A stretch of 64,000 bases of DNA, from contig OY829541.1 in the NCBI GenBank assembly GCA_963691705.1, forward strand, positions 52,968,377 to 53,032,376. Direction: 5' to 3'. Under the pieces are notes generated by a model, which did not search any database, had not been told where the DNA came from, and saw only the letters and a program-made list of their open reading frames with translations. Shown one piece after another: positions 11,685 to 22,977 of the stretch. The DNA comes from Viola odorata (Eukaryota > Streptophyta > Magnoliopsida > Malpighiales > Violaceae). The translations under genes were made by a program, and so were the position numbers. Numbering within the stretch: the stretch's first letter is position 1; each line of letters starts with the position of its first letter.

Positions 11685-11692
11685 GGGTTATA

Positions 11693-13260
11693 CACAAAAG
11701 AACGCCTTCCATGTGATTAGTGGGCCACACCTTTGTATTTACTGTTCCCAAAAAGGCAAAAACATACAAATAAATAAATAATCATTATATAAACTAAAAA
11801 AACAAAAACAAAAAAAATTAAATTAAATCCGACAAGGCTTACAGTATCATAAATTATTTTTTATTTTCTTAATTTTTTTAAATTATAAGTATCTCAGAAA
11901 ATCTACAAACAAACAAAAAATTGTATTTTGTCAGTCAGCTTTGTTAGGTCATTGTTTATAATTTTTTTGGGATAAAAAAACAGGTTTTATTATAAAATGT
12001 TGACAAATAATTTATTGACACCAATCAAAAGAAAATATTTCCATGAGTATGATTTCTCGGTAACTTTAGTTGTTTTTGATATCCTTTCGATATTTTGGCC
12101 AAAATATCGAAATAGACAAAATATGGCGGCTGGCCATCAATAGATATGAAAAGATTGGTAGTAGTAGAGAGTAGATCTGCTGCTTCGTACCCTAAATAAT
12201 ATAGAAAAAAGCTAACCAATTAAATAATCTCATATCCGAACAAGAGATTAGCCTTATATAACTCATATCGTTGATAGCCGATTTTTGATACGAATAATTT
12301 AAATCATCACTATTTATCATAACATATCCATTATTGTTCATCATTATTATTTGTGTCATTTTATTTTATTTCACTTTATTTTTATTTTTATTATTTTTCT
12401 GTTCGAGCTTTTATCGATTTCATACGAGATTTTTCAGACCGTTGGTTCGAACACAAATAAATACTTATTCCCGTGCACACACAACGACTCCTCTCCTCCA
12501 TTTTCAAAATAAAACCGACACATTCCATTCTTTTTCAAAGACACCAACAAACACCTTCTCCATTCTCTTTCAAAAAATACCAACGGATATAATTTCAATT
12601 GCATCCCATTATAAACACGCCACCCAATTTCAATTTGAAGGAGGAGGCAGCCATCACAAATCCACCAAACAATCACCCCTCTACCAAATCCAGGAGGCAA
12701 AACCATCTCCCTCTCCCTCCTTCGATCCAAATTAAATCCCAATCCCCTCTTACCAAATTAATTCAGCCTCTGCCCAGTTAAAATCCCAAGCCTCCCCTGC
12801 CAAATCCAAAATCCTTCACAAACCAATTAAATCAATCCCAATTAACCAAACCAATTAAGCCATTTCTGCCAAATTAAAGCCAATCCTCTGACCGAACAGC
12901 CACCATCATCACCACCGTCGGCCATCATCGCTGCCATCACCACAACTACCAGCCGAAACAACCACCCCTACTAAAATCAACCAAACAGCTACCTAAACCG
13001 AATCAGCCATAACCACCTAATCTCCGTCGCCCAACAACAAAAATCCTCACCTCACTTACGCTATCGTCGTCGCTGCTACTCACTGCCGCTCCTCCAGCAC
13101 CGCCGCGCCTCACTACCGCTACCATCCCTCACTACCGAGAGCCACCGCCGTTAGCGCCTCCGCCATAGCTGCCAATCGCCACCACCGCAGCCACCAGCGC
13201 CTCCGCCACAGCCGCTCAATCACTACATCATCACCAAATCCAACACTGAACCCTCTTTGC
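11693..13260. other. Non-coding stretch, AT-rich then CCA/CCG-rich
   Basis: Sequence to about 12330 is AT-rich with nothing recognisable. From about 12330 to 13230 it turns pyrimidine- and CCA/CCG-triplet-rich, giving open frames on both strands without any protein signature. A GC-rich leader or LTR remnant is possible, but I see no decisive motif. Confidence 0.45.
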
Positions 13261-13261
13261 T

Positions 13262-13490
13262 TGCCCGGTTGAGGAAAGAAAAGAGGAAAGAAAGAAGAGA
13301 AAGAAAAAGGAAAGAGAGAAAATAAAAAAAGAAAAAGGAAAGAGAGAAAATAAAAAAAAGGGGGAGGAGAGTGAGCTTGCGTTTGACGAGGAGAGAAGAA
13401 AGGAAAGAAAGAAAAGAAAGGAGAGAAAAGAAAGAGAGGGAAGCCCATCCCAAGGAAAGAAATAAAAGAAAAGAGAGAAGAAAAGTGAGT
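13262..13490 (+). repeat. Polypurine (GAAA/GGAA) low-complexity tract
   Basis: More than 200 bases are almost entirely A and G on the plus strand. A ~27-base unit (GAAAAAGGAAAGAGAGAAAATAA) is tandemly duplicated near 13310-13360. Phe/Ser/Leu-rich minus-strand ORFs here are artefacts. Confidence 0.7.
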
Positions 13491-13700
13491 GTGGGCTGCC
13501 CAAGAAAAGATTAGGAATGGGCCAAAATATACGCTGATGGGCTTTTTAATTAAATCGAGGACTAACTCGTCTTCATTTTCTTTTGCAGGTACCGAGTCCG
13601 CAATTACCGTCCTGATCGAATGTTTCACCAATTTCGATATCGGTGACATTTTTCTAAACTCGAGTTTTAGAACTCATAATTATTTATTAATTAAATAAAG

Positions 13701-13862
13701 GGGTAATAGTTATTAGGCCCCTTGTACTATTTTTTTAAACAGAAACCTTCCTTGGACATCAAAAATTCAAATCCGGGTACCATGTACTCATGGTCAACGC
13801 GATCCCAGTCCATTCCGTCAGTCAACCCTACCGTCTGTTACTTTCCACTTGCTGCTTCCCGT
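13701..13862 (+). repeat. Left terminal inverted repeat of the MULE
   Basis: Matches the reverse complement of 20646-20808. It includes CAGAAACCT, CCGGGTACCATGTACTCA, and GATCCCAGTCCATTCCGTCA in the same order. Confidence 0.85.
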
Positions 13863-14062
13863 TGCTACAACCGGCAACCACTGAAAGTATTTTATTTTAA
13901 ATGTTTGATTAAATATTTGCTATAAAAGGCATAATGCATTTAATTGATTTTTATGCATTGCATTTGGATAATTTCGTACAAACCCTAAAATTTTTGCAAG
14001 AACCCTAAAATATCGCAACCAGTCTTATTCTCCATCTCCATCTAATTTGTTTCTCCATCTCC

Positions 14063-14524
14063 ATGTCTTCTTCTAACAACCAGTCATACTCGTCGTCCGG
14101 CACTTGCGTGTCAGCAAAAGTCGCAGCATCGAAGCTACAATACAAGAACAGAATGTGCAAGTGTGGAGTAAGAGCTATGATTAAGATTTCGGAATCGACG
14201 GCTAACCCAGGTAGGTTGTATTAGAAGTGTGGGTATGGTGAGTGTGGGTTCTGGGCTTGGTGCAATCCGCAATGTGGATCTGTGTCGCGTGAAGAAGTTA
14301 ACGATTGGGGTCAGATTAAGGAAGACATTATCGATGCTGTGAGGGAAGAAAGCGATGTTATGCTCAGGCAATTGAAGGATGCTGTTTTGGACACACCTCG
14401 TATAACAGTAGCACCTCGAAAAATAGAAGCACCGCCGAAGGGATATCATTGTTCGTCTAATGTCATATGTCTCGGCTTTCTTCTCCAAATTGTTCTGTTT
14501 GTTATTTTAATTTCTAGGATTTGA
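14063..14524 (+). pseudogene. MULE-borne GRF-type zinc-finger protein with C-terminal membrane segment, one in-frame stop
   Basis: The frame opens at ATG 14063 with a Ser-rich leader, then CKCGVRAMIKISESTANPGRLY, a TAG at 14222-14224, and KCGYGECGFWAWC. The C-x-C-G...S-x-T-x-N-P-G-R...C...C-G-F-W-x-W pattern is the GRF zinc finger (PF06839). An acidic, probably helical segment follows, and then a ~20-residue hydrophobic C-terminus (VICLGFLLQIVLFVILISRI) before the stop. GRF proteins with a C-terminal membrane helix are frequent passengers of plant MULEs, from memory of the family. The TAG falls where the family usually has an aromatic residue, so this copy is probably non-functional unless read through. 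It lies convergent to the transposase, a layout similar to mudrB facing mudrA in MuDR. The role in transposition is unknown. Confidence 0.6.
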
Positions 14525-14732
14525 ATCCGGTTTCCAAATTCTAGGGTTTGGAAATTTGTAGGGTTTAAATGTGTTTGTAATTTGTAGGGGTTAAATTAGT
14601 TGTTGTAATCTAGGGTTTGACTTTTGGGTTGTATTTTGGACACTTGGGATTCGGCTTTAATTAACGTGCTTTGTATGGTTTATGATGCTTGTTTGGCTTT
14701 TATTGTTTGTCTTTCACGGTTTGATTTGTGTA

Positions 14733-15368
14733 GCAGTTATCATTACCTGGAATAGTCGCATCGGTACTAGCAGTTTTGGAAAACCAAACGGAGGGAAAGC
14801 TATCGGTGGGAAACGAGTCTTCTGCAATTCCCCAGGCGTCTGTTGATTGCCAAAGGACACCAATCCATGTTATAAAAGGTATGTATTACTCCTCGTCCTA
14901 CCTCACTTGCATTTCTTTATTTCTTCCACTCTAGTTTTGCTAAAAATGATTAACATGGGGTTGAAGGAACAATTTGTTGAGGAGTCTCTTACTGCCATCA
15001 ACAACGCTGGTGAGGCAGGGACAATTTGTCAGTTCAAGAAACGTCACGTTGAAGCAGACCTGAAGAAGTTGCGGAACCATCACCTTTTTTTCTTACAGGA
15101 GCAGGCACGGATGCAAAATTGGTTCTCCACGAAGGCTGTGAGGGATTATCTGGAGCATATTGGTAAGGCGTTGGGGAGCATAAAGGTTGCCATTACGCTT
15201 TTGGAACAATGGCAGAGCATAGCAGAAATGGAGATATCTGTGGCGCAGAAGACGCTCGATGCTTGTGATGCCTACCATGGGGATGTGAAGGATATGCCTG
15301 AGAGGAAGAGGAAGAGGGAGAAGTCCAATGATGATGAAGAGGGTCAGGTCTCTGCAAAGTTTGATTGA
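14733..15368 (+). CDS. Hypothetical MULE-borne protein, two exons
   Basis: One exon at about 14733-14878 (acceptor TGTGTAG, donor GTATGT) encodes LSLPGIVASVLAVLENQTEG and continues to HVIK. It joins in frame to an exon starting near 14935 (acceptor CTCTAG), which continues as VLLKMINMGLKEQFVEESLT to the TGA at 15368. The second exon is charged and probably helical, with a Lys/Arg-rich patch (ERKRKREKS) followed by an acidic DDEEG stretch near the C-terminus, suggestive of a nuclear localisation signal. The first exon is not identified; it might be spliced from the GRF exon upstream. I do not recognise the family. Its position inside the MULE, in the same orientation as the GRF gene, suggests an accessory element protein or captured host sequence. 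Confidence 0.45.
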
Positions 15369-15439
15369 TTTCAATTTAGATTTCTGTTTGTTTTGTGTAG
15401 TCCAGGATGGGCTGGAATGCTGCCTTGAACAATGGCTTA

Positions 15440-16100
15440 TTTATGTTTGTGTTTAATTAGGTTTGTGTTTATTATATTTGTGTTTAATTAGGTTTGTGTT
15501 TATTATATTTGTGGTTAATTATGTTTGTGCTTAATCATGTTTGTGCTTATTTATGTTGTCATTTTAATGAAGTTCGGTTTCCTACTGCCAATTTGTGTTG
15601 TGTACTTCTTTCTCTTCTTAGTGCAATTCTTGTTGCTTTAATGAACTTCACACTTGTAACAATGGCATCAAACAATTGTAATGCATCTTGGTTGTTTCAA
15701 CAGATGCAGTTTGGTAATGCAATGCGATTTGGTTAGGGAATGTAATGCACAAATGGTTTGGGGGTTTTTTGTTTAGAAGTACAATGCAGCTTGGTAATGA
15801 AATGCAGTCTAATGCTTGACGTGTAGATATAGGAACTTTTCTTTCAAGCAAATCAAACTTCAAAACCATTGGCATTAATATTACACATTACTTCAACAAA
15901 TATGCAAAACGATTAACATTCATATTAACATTCATATTAACATTACTTCAACAAATATGCATAATGATTAACATTCATATTAACATTACTTCAACAAATA
16001 TGCATAATGATTAACATTAATATTTAACATTACTGCATTAACTAATATCCAAATATTACATCCATAAGTGCATAATGCCTTCCCAATCTTTGCATAATGA
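15440..16100. repeat. Short tandem repeats between convergent MULE genes
   Basis: A GTGTTTAATTAGGTTTGTGTTTATTATATTT unit of about 34 bp repeats at 15448-15560. An ACTTCAACAAATATGCATAATGATTAACATTCATATTAACATT unit of about 43 bp repeats at about 15890-16030. These lie in the interval where the two transcription units would terminate. Confidence 0.6.
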
Positions 16101-16336
16101 TTAACATTAATATTACACACAGTACTTCCAAATAGTTCAAACACACCATAATACGAAAGTCGGTATCATTAGCATTTCACACAAGTTCAAAATATTGATC
16201 AAGGAATCCATTTCCTAGTAGGGATGTGATTTTGTGACAAACTCTTAGATCTTGTCAAATGCTGTGGTGGTTCTGGTGCACTTGCTCCATTTGCTGGCCT
16301 AGGAGGGATGAAATTGCCAGAAAGTCCTACTGGTCT

Positions 16337-19300
16337 CTAAGTCTTCTTTTTAGTATTCTTGCTTGGCTGAGCAGCGTGACTACCTGCATGCACTGGGGCC
16401 GGGATGAGCAATGGAGTCCTTCGCCTGGTTAGTGGAATTGTAGGGGAAGGCACACTTGCACTTGCACTAGCAGTAGCATTAACAGTTGCATTAGCAGTAG
16501 CATTAGCAGTTGCATTAGCAGTAGCATTAGCAGTAGCAGTAGCAGTAGTAGTAGCAGTAGCAGTAGCAGTAGCAGTAGCAGTAGCAGTAGCAGTAGCAGT
16601 AGCAGTAGCAGTAGCAGTAGCACTACCACTACCACTACCACTACCACTACCACTACCACTAGATCTAGCATTTGCACTTGCCCTTGTATTCCTCGGAGTT
16701 GTACTTGCACTAACACTTACATGTGCAGATCCAGTTCCATGAGCAACAACCCCTGTAGATCCAGTTGCAGCAACATTTGCAGATCCAGTTGCAGTAACAT
16801 TTGCAGATCCAGTCGCAACAACATTTGCAGACCCAGTTGCATAGTCATTTGCCAATCCACTTGCACACACAGTTGCAGATCCACTTGCATTTCCGCTTCC
16901 ATTTGCCCTTGCCCTTGACCTAGTAAGCATTGGAGTTACATTGGCATTTGCACTTGCATACCCTTCAGCTTCCTACCACCAAATAAATTTAAATTATTAC
17001 TATGACAGAGAACATATACTCCAATTTAATTTAAATTATTACTATGACAGAACATATACTCCACTTTAATTTAAATTATTACTATGACAAAGATATAGAA
17101 CTTTACCTCTTGTACATGTGCAGTTTCATTGGGAGTTGGGAAAGGTGTACTGTCACCATTGCATGGGCCTGCAGCTGGAGCTTGTCTTCTTCTCCTCTTC
17201 CTTAATGGTGGTAGGTCAGCCCTCATTGGTAGTGGACAAGTCCTAGTATTATGGCCTCTCCCTTTGCAATTTCTGCATGTAATAATCACACCATGTCTTC
17301 CCAATCTGTTTGGATTTTGTGGTCCAACTTCTCCTGCTTCTCTCCTCCTCTTATGCCTTGGTCTGCCAGGTTGCGCCATATGTTGAGGAGATTGAATCTC
17401 ATAATGGCCTTCTACTACTGGCCATTCATTTTTGTCAGGGAGAGGTTGGATGTCATCTCTGTAAGCCTCCAAGAAACAAGTCTTCCGATAGGCAACAGGT
17501 ACAAAGGTATGGGGATTTTTTGCCAAGAACAAGTATGTTGCAGCTGCATGTCTACAATGCATTCCTGTTAGGTCCCACCTTCTGCATGAGTATGTCTTCA
17601 GTTGCAGGTCACACGTTCCTCTTTCACCACTAAAATGCTCAACCTCAAACTTCTGCCCTTCAGAGTTAGGATAGACTATGTAAGAATTTGAATATATTAC
17701 CGTATGTAAGAATTGAAACTTTCAGTTAGATTGTTTAGCAGAAGATCACACATGACCCATGTATTGAACGCATATCGTGACCACCTCTGTAGGGGTATTC
17801 TCTTCAACCAAGCATAGGCAGATGGATTCTCAGCCTTTATCATCTCCATGTGTATGTTAAACTTGGCCTCTGTGTATGCTCTTGCAGCATCCCATAGATG
17901 GCCTTTGAAGTACTGACCCCCACCAAACTCAGTTTTGAAATTGTTCCAAAGGTGCCTCACACAAAATCTATGGTCAACTTCCTTCAAAACAGTATCAAAC
18001 AAATTTTGCAACCCCTGTACAATATCAAGCATTTGTAAGTTACTCGCATTTGAATGTTACTCTATGGTCTACAAGAAATAGAGAATAAGCATCACAGAAC
18101 TAGTGTTAAGTTACCTTCTGCCTGTCTGACATGAAACACCATTCTTCTAAGGGCCCAATGTCCTCTTGTAATCTTTGCAAAAACCACCACCAGTTGTCCT
18201 TGTTCTCAGAGTCCACAACTGCCCAAGCAATAGGAAATATGTTACCATTTGCATCCTTTCCTACTGCTGACAGTAGGTGGCCCTTGTACCTTCCCTTTAA
18301 ATGACATCCATCAATACCAATAAATGGCCTACAACCTTTCAAAAATCCCCGCTTGCAGGCCGCAAGACACATATACAACCTTTGAAAAAACCCATATGGA
18401 GCACTTATTTTCACTGAGCTACCAGGATTTGAAATCCTGATGGCCTCAGCATATCTCCACAGCAGCTTGTACTGCTCACCATGTTCTCCCTCAATCATAG
18501 ACTGTGTTATTTTCTTTGCCATCACCAACTTGAAATATGAAACTGTAATGAACTTCTCCCTTCTGATCCTATTGCCAAGGATCTCTAAATCTGTGTCCAG
18601 ATTATCCCTAAAATTTGCCAAATATGTTTGAGCTACCCATCTTGCGGTTGCTCTTCTGTTCACTACATCATTGCCACAGTAATGAACCATCTTGAAAGTT
18701 TTTATTTGGAAAGAAGTCCTATCAGCTGATGGTGTAGCATGAATTCTCCATCCACAATTTTTTTTGCAGTGGGCAGTGATCCTGTTCTTTTCATTTTTCT
18801 CAAATATGTAGTCATGTCCAATTTGTATAGAGTAGGCCATCAAAGCCTTCCTGAAAACAGCTGGACTTGCAAATCTCATCCCAACCTCCAACTTAATCTC
18901 CCCATTCATATCTCTACTCTCATTGAATTCTCTGTACCTATACCTATGCCTACCACGTTCTTCTTCACTATCTGAACAAGGGGGACTTTCTAACACATCA
19001 CTATCCTCATAGTCAGTTACTATATCAGGCGCATTGGGACCAAAATTTATACCTGGTGGCTGATTGACCCGCTCACTTCTTTCATGCTCACTTCCTAAAT
19101 GTACATCACCATAATCTACACCAATTTCCTCATTCCCATCACCAAAAAGTTCCTCTTCATCCTCATCTTCACTATCATGAAAGTCACTAAGTTCCTCATC
19201 ACCACTACTGCTCTCACCATCCACTTCAAAACTGTATGTTCTATCGGCATGGCTGTCATAACCACCTTCATCATCTGCATCAGATTCATTATAAGTTTTC

Positions 19301-20369
19301 CCATTTGCTTCAAACCTCTCACCACTCCCAACGCCCTCACTATAAGTTTCACCATTATCTTCTACCCAATCACCACTATCAGCTGGATCATTTCCAACTC
19401 CCTCACCACAAGTATCAGCATTGCCTTCCCCCATAACACCACAGTCAGGACTTGCATTTCCATGACCCTCACCACAAGAATCATCATTACCTTCCACCCC
19501 ATCACCTCTCACACAATCAGCACTTGCACTGGCATTTGCACCAACTCTCACACAACTCTCCACATTTGCCTCCACCCTATCAGCACTCTCATCTGCATGT
19601 GGTTCAACCCTCACAACACTCTCATCTGCAGGATGACTATCATCTACATCACCAAAGGTAAGCATTAAAGGACAACACCTGACTTCTGTGCTATGACAAC
19701 CTGAAACATATTCCATCTCTTCATCACTACTAGTATCAATATTGTGAACAAATATTGGGGTGTGGACTCCATGTTCCACATACACTTCCACCGTGTCCTC
19801 ACCATCCAGTAACATCCTGTTTATAATTCTCTTCATATGTTTTTCCTTCCTCAGTGGTCTAATACCTTCCTCCATTTCTTCCCGTGGATATTTAACATCA
19901 TAATGCACAGCATTATGAAGATAACCTTTGCTTTCGACTCTTTTATGAATGTCCTCAATTGAAAGCTTATTATGCTGAACTTTAAAAGAAACTTCAACTG
20001 CATCCTCGTATTTCAGCTTTGGAGCAAAGACCCAAATTCCCCCGTGAATATTTTGACATTCAACAGCATCCTGACATCGATTAACACAAAATTAATATAA
20101 AAAACCCAATAAATATACTGTATCTGTCTTCTTTCAAAACCCTAACCGCATTACCATATTTGTTTATTGAAACCCTAAACGCACCTCAACAACTTGCAAT
20201 TTTGTTTATTCAAACCCATAATGGAAAATAATATAATAAATATTTTACAGATTTTCAAACGCGGTAGGGTTCGTTTTGGTGGAACCCTAAAAAAGACAGA
20301 CAAGTCACTGACCTGGTTTATGAGAGCGACAACACGATTCTTCAACTTGGTGGTCCTACCTTCCTGCAT
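16337..20369 (-). pseudogene. MuDR-type MULE transposase, internally deleted
   Basis: Exons on the minus strand: 20369-20313 (MQEGRTTKLKNRVVALINQ), 20070-18115, 18014 to about 17700, about 17690-17107 and 16972-16337; the junctions proposed as introns keep the frame. Exon 2 has an acidic region, then the MuDR N-terminal domain (VGMRFASPAVFRKALMAY ... CKKNCGWRIHA) and the MULE catalytic core (FIGIDGCHLKGRYKGHLLSA, CFMSDRQK) carrying two catalytic Asp residues. Exon 4 has a SWIM finger (SCRRWDLTGMHCRHA) and a CCHC knuckle (CRNCKGRGHNTRTC). Between NSYIR and VYPNSEGQKFEVEH the frame is broken by only about 25 nt containing stops, too short for an intron. Segments usually present there are absent, so an internal deletion is inferred. 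The C-terminal exon is mostly Ala-Thr and Ser-Gly repeats. Confidence 0.8.
16455..16665 (-). repeat. Coding microsatellite: (CTGCTA)n and (GTGGTA)n in the transposase 3' exon
   Basis: On the plus strand, (GTAGCA)n spans about 16480-16620 and (CCACTA)n about 16622-16660. In the minus-strand frame they encode runs of alternating Ala-Thr and Ser-Gly. The frame remains open throughout. Poly-Val/Ala and poly-Val/Leu ORFs in the other frames are artefacts. Confidence 0.85.
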
Positions 20370-20645
20370 CGCGACAATTTGTACACTTTACTCTTTCAAA
20401 CCCAGAACCCTACCGCGCTCCTTCAACCAAACCTCTTCGAAAACAATGCTCAACCTCAAACCGAACCCTATCGCGCTGTAAATGTCAACAATCTAACACA
20501 ATCTTCTTCTACCTTCCTCACGCGGTATTGATTTTCAAGCTTGGGAGAGTGTTTTCAGTTCCAATTGGTTACTTTTATCTGTTTAACCATTTATTTTTTG
20601 GTCAAAATTATAATACAAAAGGTGACCGGCTTTGAAGAGAAGGGA

Positions 20646-20808
20646 AACGGGTAGCAGCAAGTGGAAACTAACGGACGGTAGGGTTGACTGACGGAATGGA
20701 CTGGGATCGCGTTGACCGTGAGTACATGGTACCCGGATTTGAATTTTTTAAGTCCAGGGGAGGTTTCTGTTTAAAAAAATAGTACAGGGGGTCTAATAAC
20801 TATTACTC
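20646..20808 (-). repeat. Right terminal inverted repeat of the MULE
   Basis: Matches the reverse complement of the left end with about 10% substitutions. It abuts the foldback element that begins at 20809. Confidence 0.85.
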
Positions 20809-22531
20809 ATTTAATAATATAAAAAAAGTACATTACTTAATTTAAAAAACTATTTATAACTTATGCTGCAATTGTTGCTGCCCATTTTGCAACCCTTTCT
20901 TTTTCTCCCTCTCCTGCTCTCCTCTACTCCCTCTTCCACATGGCATCAAAAAGGTTTCTTCTTCTTCTTCAATTGAAATAATTGAAGAATCATCCTCATA
21001 ATCACCATCTCCTCCCCCAAACTCCCAAGAAAAATACAAGCGAAAAATGGGCCAGTGCATATTGGGCCCTCAGGATGAGATTTCCGTGCCAATTAAAGAT
21101 TCATTAAACAATATTAAAACCATCAACAAGATGTTCAATCTTGATTTGTTGAATCTTGAAACGTGAGAATGACGTTATGTTTATTTTAATACTAATAGTT
21201 TTACCATCTAACAGACGATTGTTATTTAAGGAGGTAAATAAGAATATTAGTATGTAAACAATATTAAATAATAACTAGATAAATTCATTAATATATAATT
21301 TTTAATAATAACCAAACAAGCTTATTGAAAAATCCAAACACTTTTGAAAATAGTAACACTTTCATGATATAACCCTTACAAACCCGTGACAAAAAACCAT
21401 CAACCCTCTCTTCGACGCTCTTCCAAACACTTTTGAAAATAGTAACACTCTCTTCTGCGCTCTTCCACCATGCCAAAAAACCATCAACCCTCTCTTCGAC
21501 GCTCTTTCACTAACGATTATCTGTCACAGGATTTTTGCCTTTAGTTTGGTATTTGATCATTTCTGCGAGCATAACAGCCTCATCATTGGGGCTCCAAATC
21601 CTTTTGCCAATCCTTTTGGTTTGGGGTTTCGGGGAAGGAGAAGAGAAGATTAGAGTAGAGGACCATTTTGCCTCATTAGAGGACCATCCTTCCTCCCGGC
21701 TACAGTTGGTGGTGTCATCTTCAACTTCATGAGAAGAAGGTCCAGGACGATGGCTTGGCATAGTGAAAGAGCGTCGAAGAGAGGGTTGATGGTTTTTTGG
21801 CATGGTGGAAGAGCGCAGAAGAGAGTGTTACTATTTTCAAAAGTGTTTGGAAGAGCGTCGAAGAGAGGGTTGATGGTTTTTTGTCACGGGTTTGTAAGGG
21901 TTATATCATGAAAGTGTTACTATTTTCAAAAGTGTTTGGATTTTTCAATAAGCTTGTTTGGTTATTAAACATGGTTGATTAATATTAAAAATTATATTAA
22001 TGAATTTATCTAGTTATTATTTAATATTGTTTACATACTAATATTCTTATTTACCTTCTTAAATAACAATCGTCTATTAGATGGTAAAACTATTAGTATT
22101 AAAATAAACATAACGTCATTCTCACGAATGAATCTTTACTTGGTCCGAAGACAAATCAAGATTCAACATCTTATTTTTAGTAAACCCTTTTATTTCAACA
22201 ACACCCTCTGGGAAATTAATCATTCGTGCGAGCACAGAAATCTCATCCTGAGGCCCAATATGCACTGGCCCATTTTTCGCTTATGTTTTTCTTGGGGGTT
22301 TTGGGGAGATGGTGATTGTGAGGACGATTCTTCAATTATTTCAATTGAAGAAGAAGAAGGCATAAGAAACCTTTTTGATGTCATGTGGAAGAGGGAGTAG
22401 AGGAGAGCGGGAGAGGGAGAAAAAGAAAGGCTGCAAAGAGAGTGAGGATGAAAATGGGCAGCAACAATTGCAGCATAAGTTATAAATAGTTTTTAAATTA
22501 AGTAATGTACTTTTTTTATATTATTAAATGA
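20809..22531. mobile_element. Long foldback element with ~700-bp arms
   Basis: The sequence from ATTTAATAATATAAAAAAAGTAC at 20809 is repeated in inverted orientation ending at about 22531 (GTACTTTTTTTATATTATTAAAT). The arms (about 20809-21511 and 21760-22531) are nearly identical, with one insertion of several tens of bases on the right near 22130-22200. A ~250-bp loop remains at 21512-21759. Identical 55-residue ORFs occur in both arms, and a nested 47-bp motif (TCTCTTCGACGCTCTTCCA) repeats within each arm. The left end directly abuts the MULE right terminus. No transposase is present, so it is non-autonomous. Confidence 0.75.
21510..21803 (-). pseudogene. GeBP/STOREKEEPER-like fragment in the foldback loop
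   Basis: The minus-strand frame includes GKRIWSPNDEAVMLAEMIKY and ends KGKNPVTDN before a stop. The R-I-W-S-x-x-D-E...L...M-I pattern resembles the start of the GeBP/STKL (DUF573) DNA-binding domain. Only about 30 residues of similarity are present, with a Ser-rich leader before it. It appears to be a captured exon fragment in the loop of a large inverted repeat. The upstream part of this ORF is arm sequence (NHQPSLRRSF). Confidence 0.45.
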
Positions 22532-22977
22532 GCATTTATTTAATTAATTAATAATTATTACATACATAATTTTTTGTAAGAATTTGAAATCAGTCAATAA
22601 TTATCATATAAAAAATATACTTACTATGGTGAGTTAAAAAGTTATCAGAAATAAATTATATTTGTATAAACTATATATTTTTAGCATGAAAAGTGAATTT
22701 TGGTGTCACAAAAAAAAATTATATATATCATTTTATGAATTCTAGATTCTCATGAGCTGGAAGAACCAATTCACCCTTTTCTTTGACCCCTAATTAATCT
22801 CACAGTTAGATAGCTGAAATATATTGGTCATGCTCGTCATAAATTATTTTCCCTTGAAATTTATTTATTTTCCATTAATAAATAAAATTGATTTAAATGT
22901 TTTTCTTTATAAGCATTCCAATAAATTGATCATCGTACGTTTAATTGAATCACTCAACTAATGATATGTGTCGCACC
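22532..22977. other. AT-rich spacer without recognisable features
   Basis: Strongly AT-rich sequence with no ORF of interest, lying between the foldback element and the Tat/Ogre-like fragment. Confidence 0.5.

Larger units (their letters stand above)
13701..20808. mobile_element. Mutator-like element (MULE) with long terminal inverted repeats
   Basis: The left end begins GGGTAATAGTTATTAG and the right end, reverse complemented, begins GAGTAATAGTTATTAG. The two stay alignable for about 160 bp at roughly 90% identity, with a shared AACCCTACCGTC stretch inside. Long inverted ends plus a MuDR-type transposase identify a MULE. The 9-bp target duplication is not clean: ATTAAATAA at 13690-13698 and ATTTAATAA at 20809-20817 agree at 8 of 9 positions, but this requires two unaccounted bases at the left end. 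The element carries a transposase gene on the minus strand and a GRF-zinc-finger gene plus a second ORF on the plus strand, meeting tail to tail near 15.4-16.3 kb. Confidence 0.85.

Noticed and set aside
12434..13649. Several open frames of 75-180 codons on both strands around 12.4-13.6 kb.
   Set aside because: They are rich in Ser/Phe/Pro or Lys/Arg from pyrimidine- and purine-rich tracts and show no family motif or plausible exon structure.
16404..16742. Long Val/Ala- and Val/Leu-rich open frames on both strands.
   Set aside because: They are alternative frames of a hexanucleotide microsatellite. Only the minus-strand frame continuing the transposase has context.
13690..20817. A clean 9-bp target duplication for the MULE.
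   Set aside because: The best pair (ATTAAATAA / ATTTAATAA) has a mismatch and leaves two unexplained bases at one end, and both flanks are AT-rich, so it is only noted as possible.
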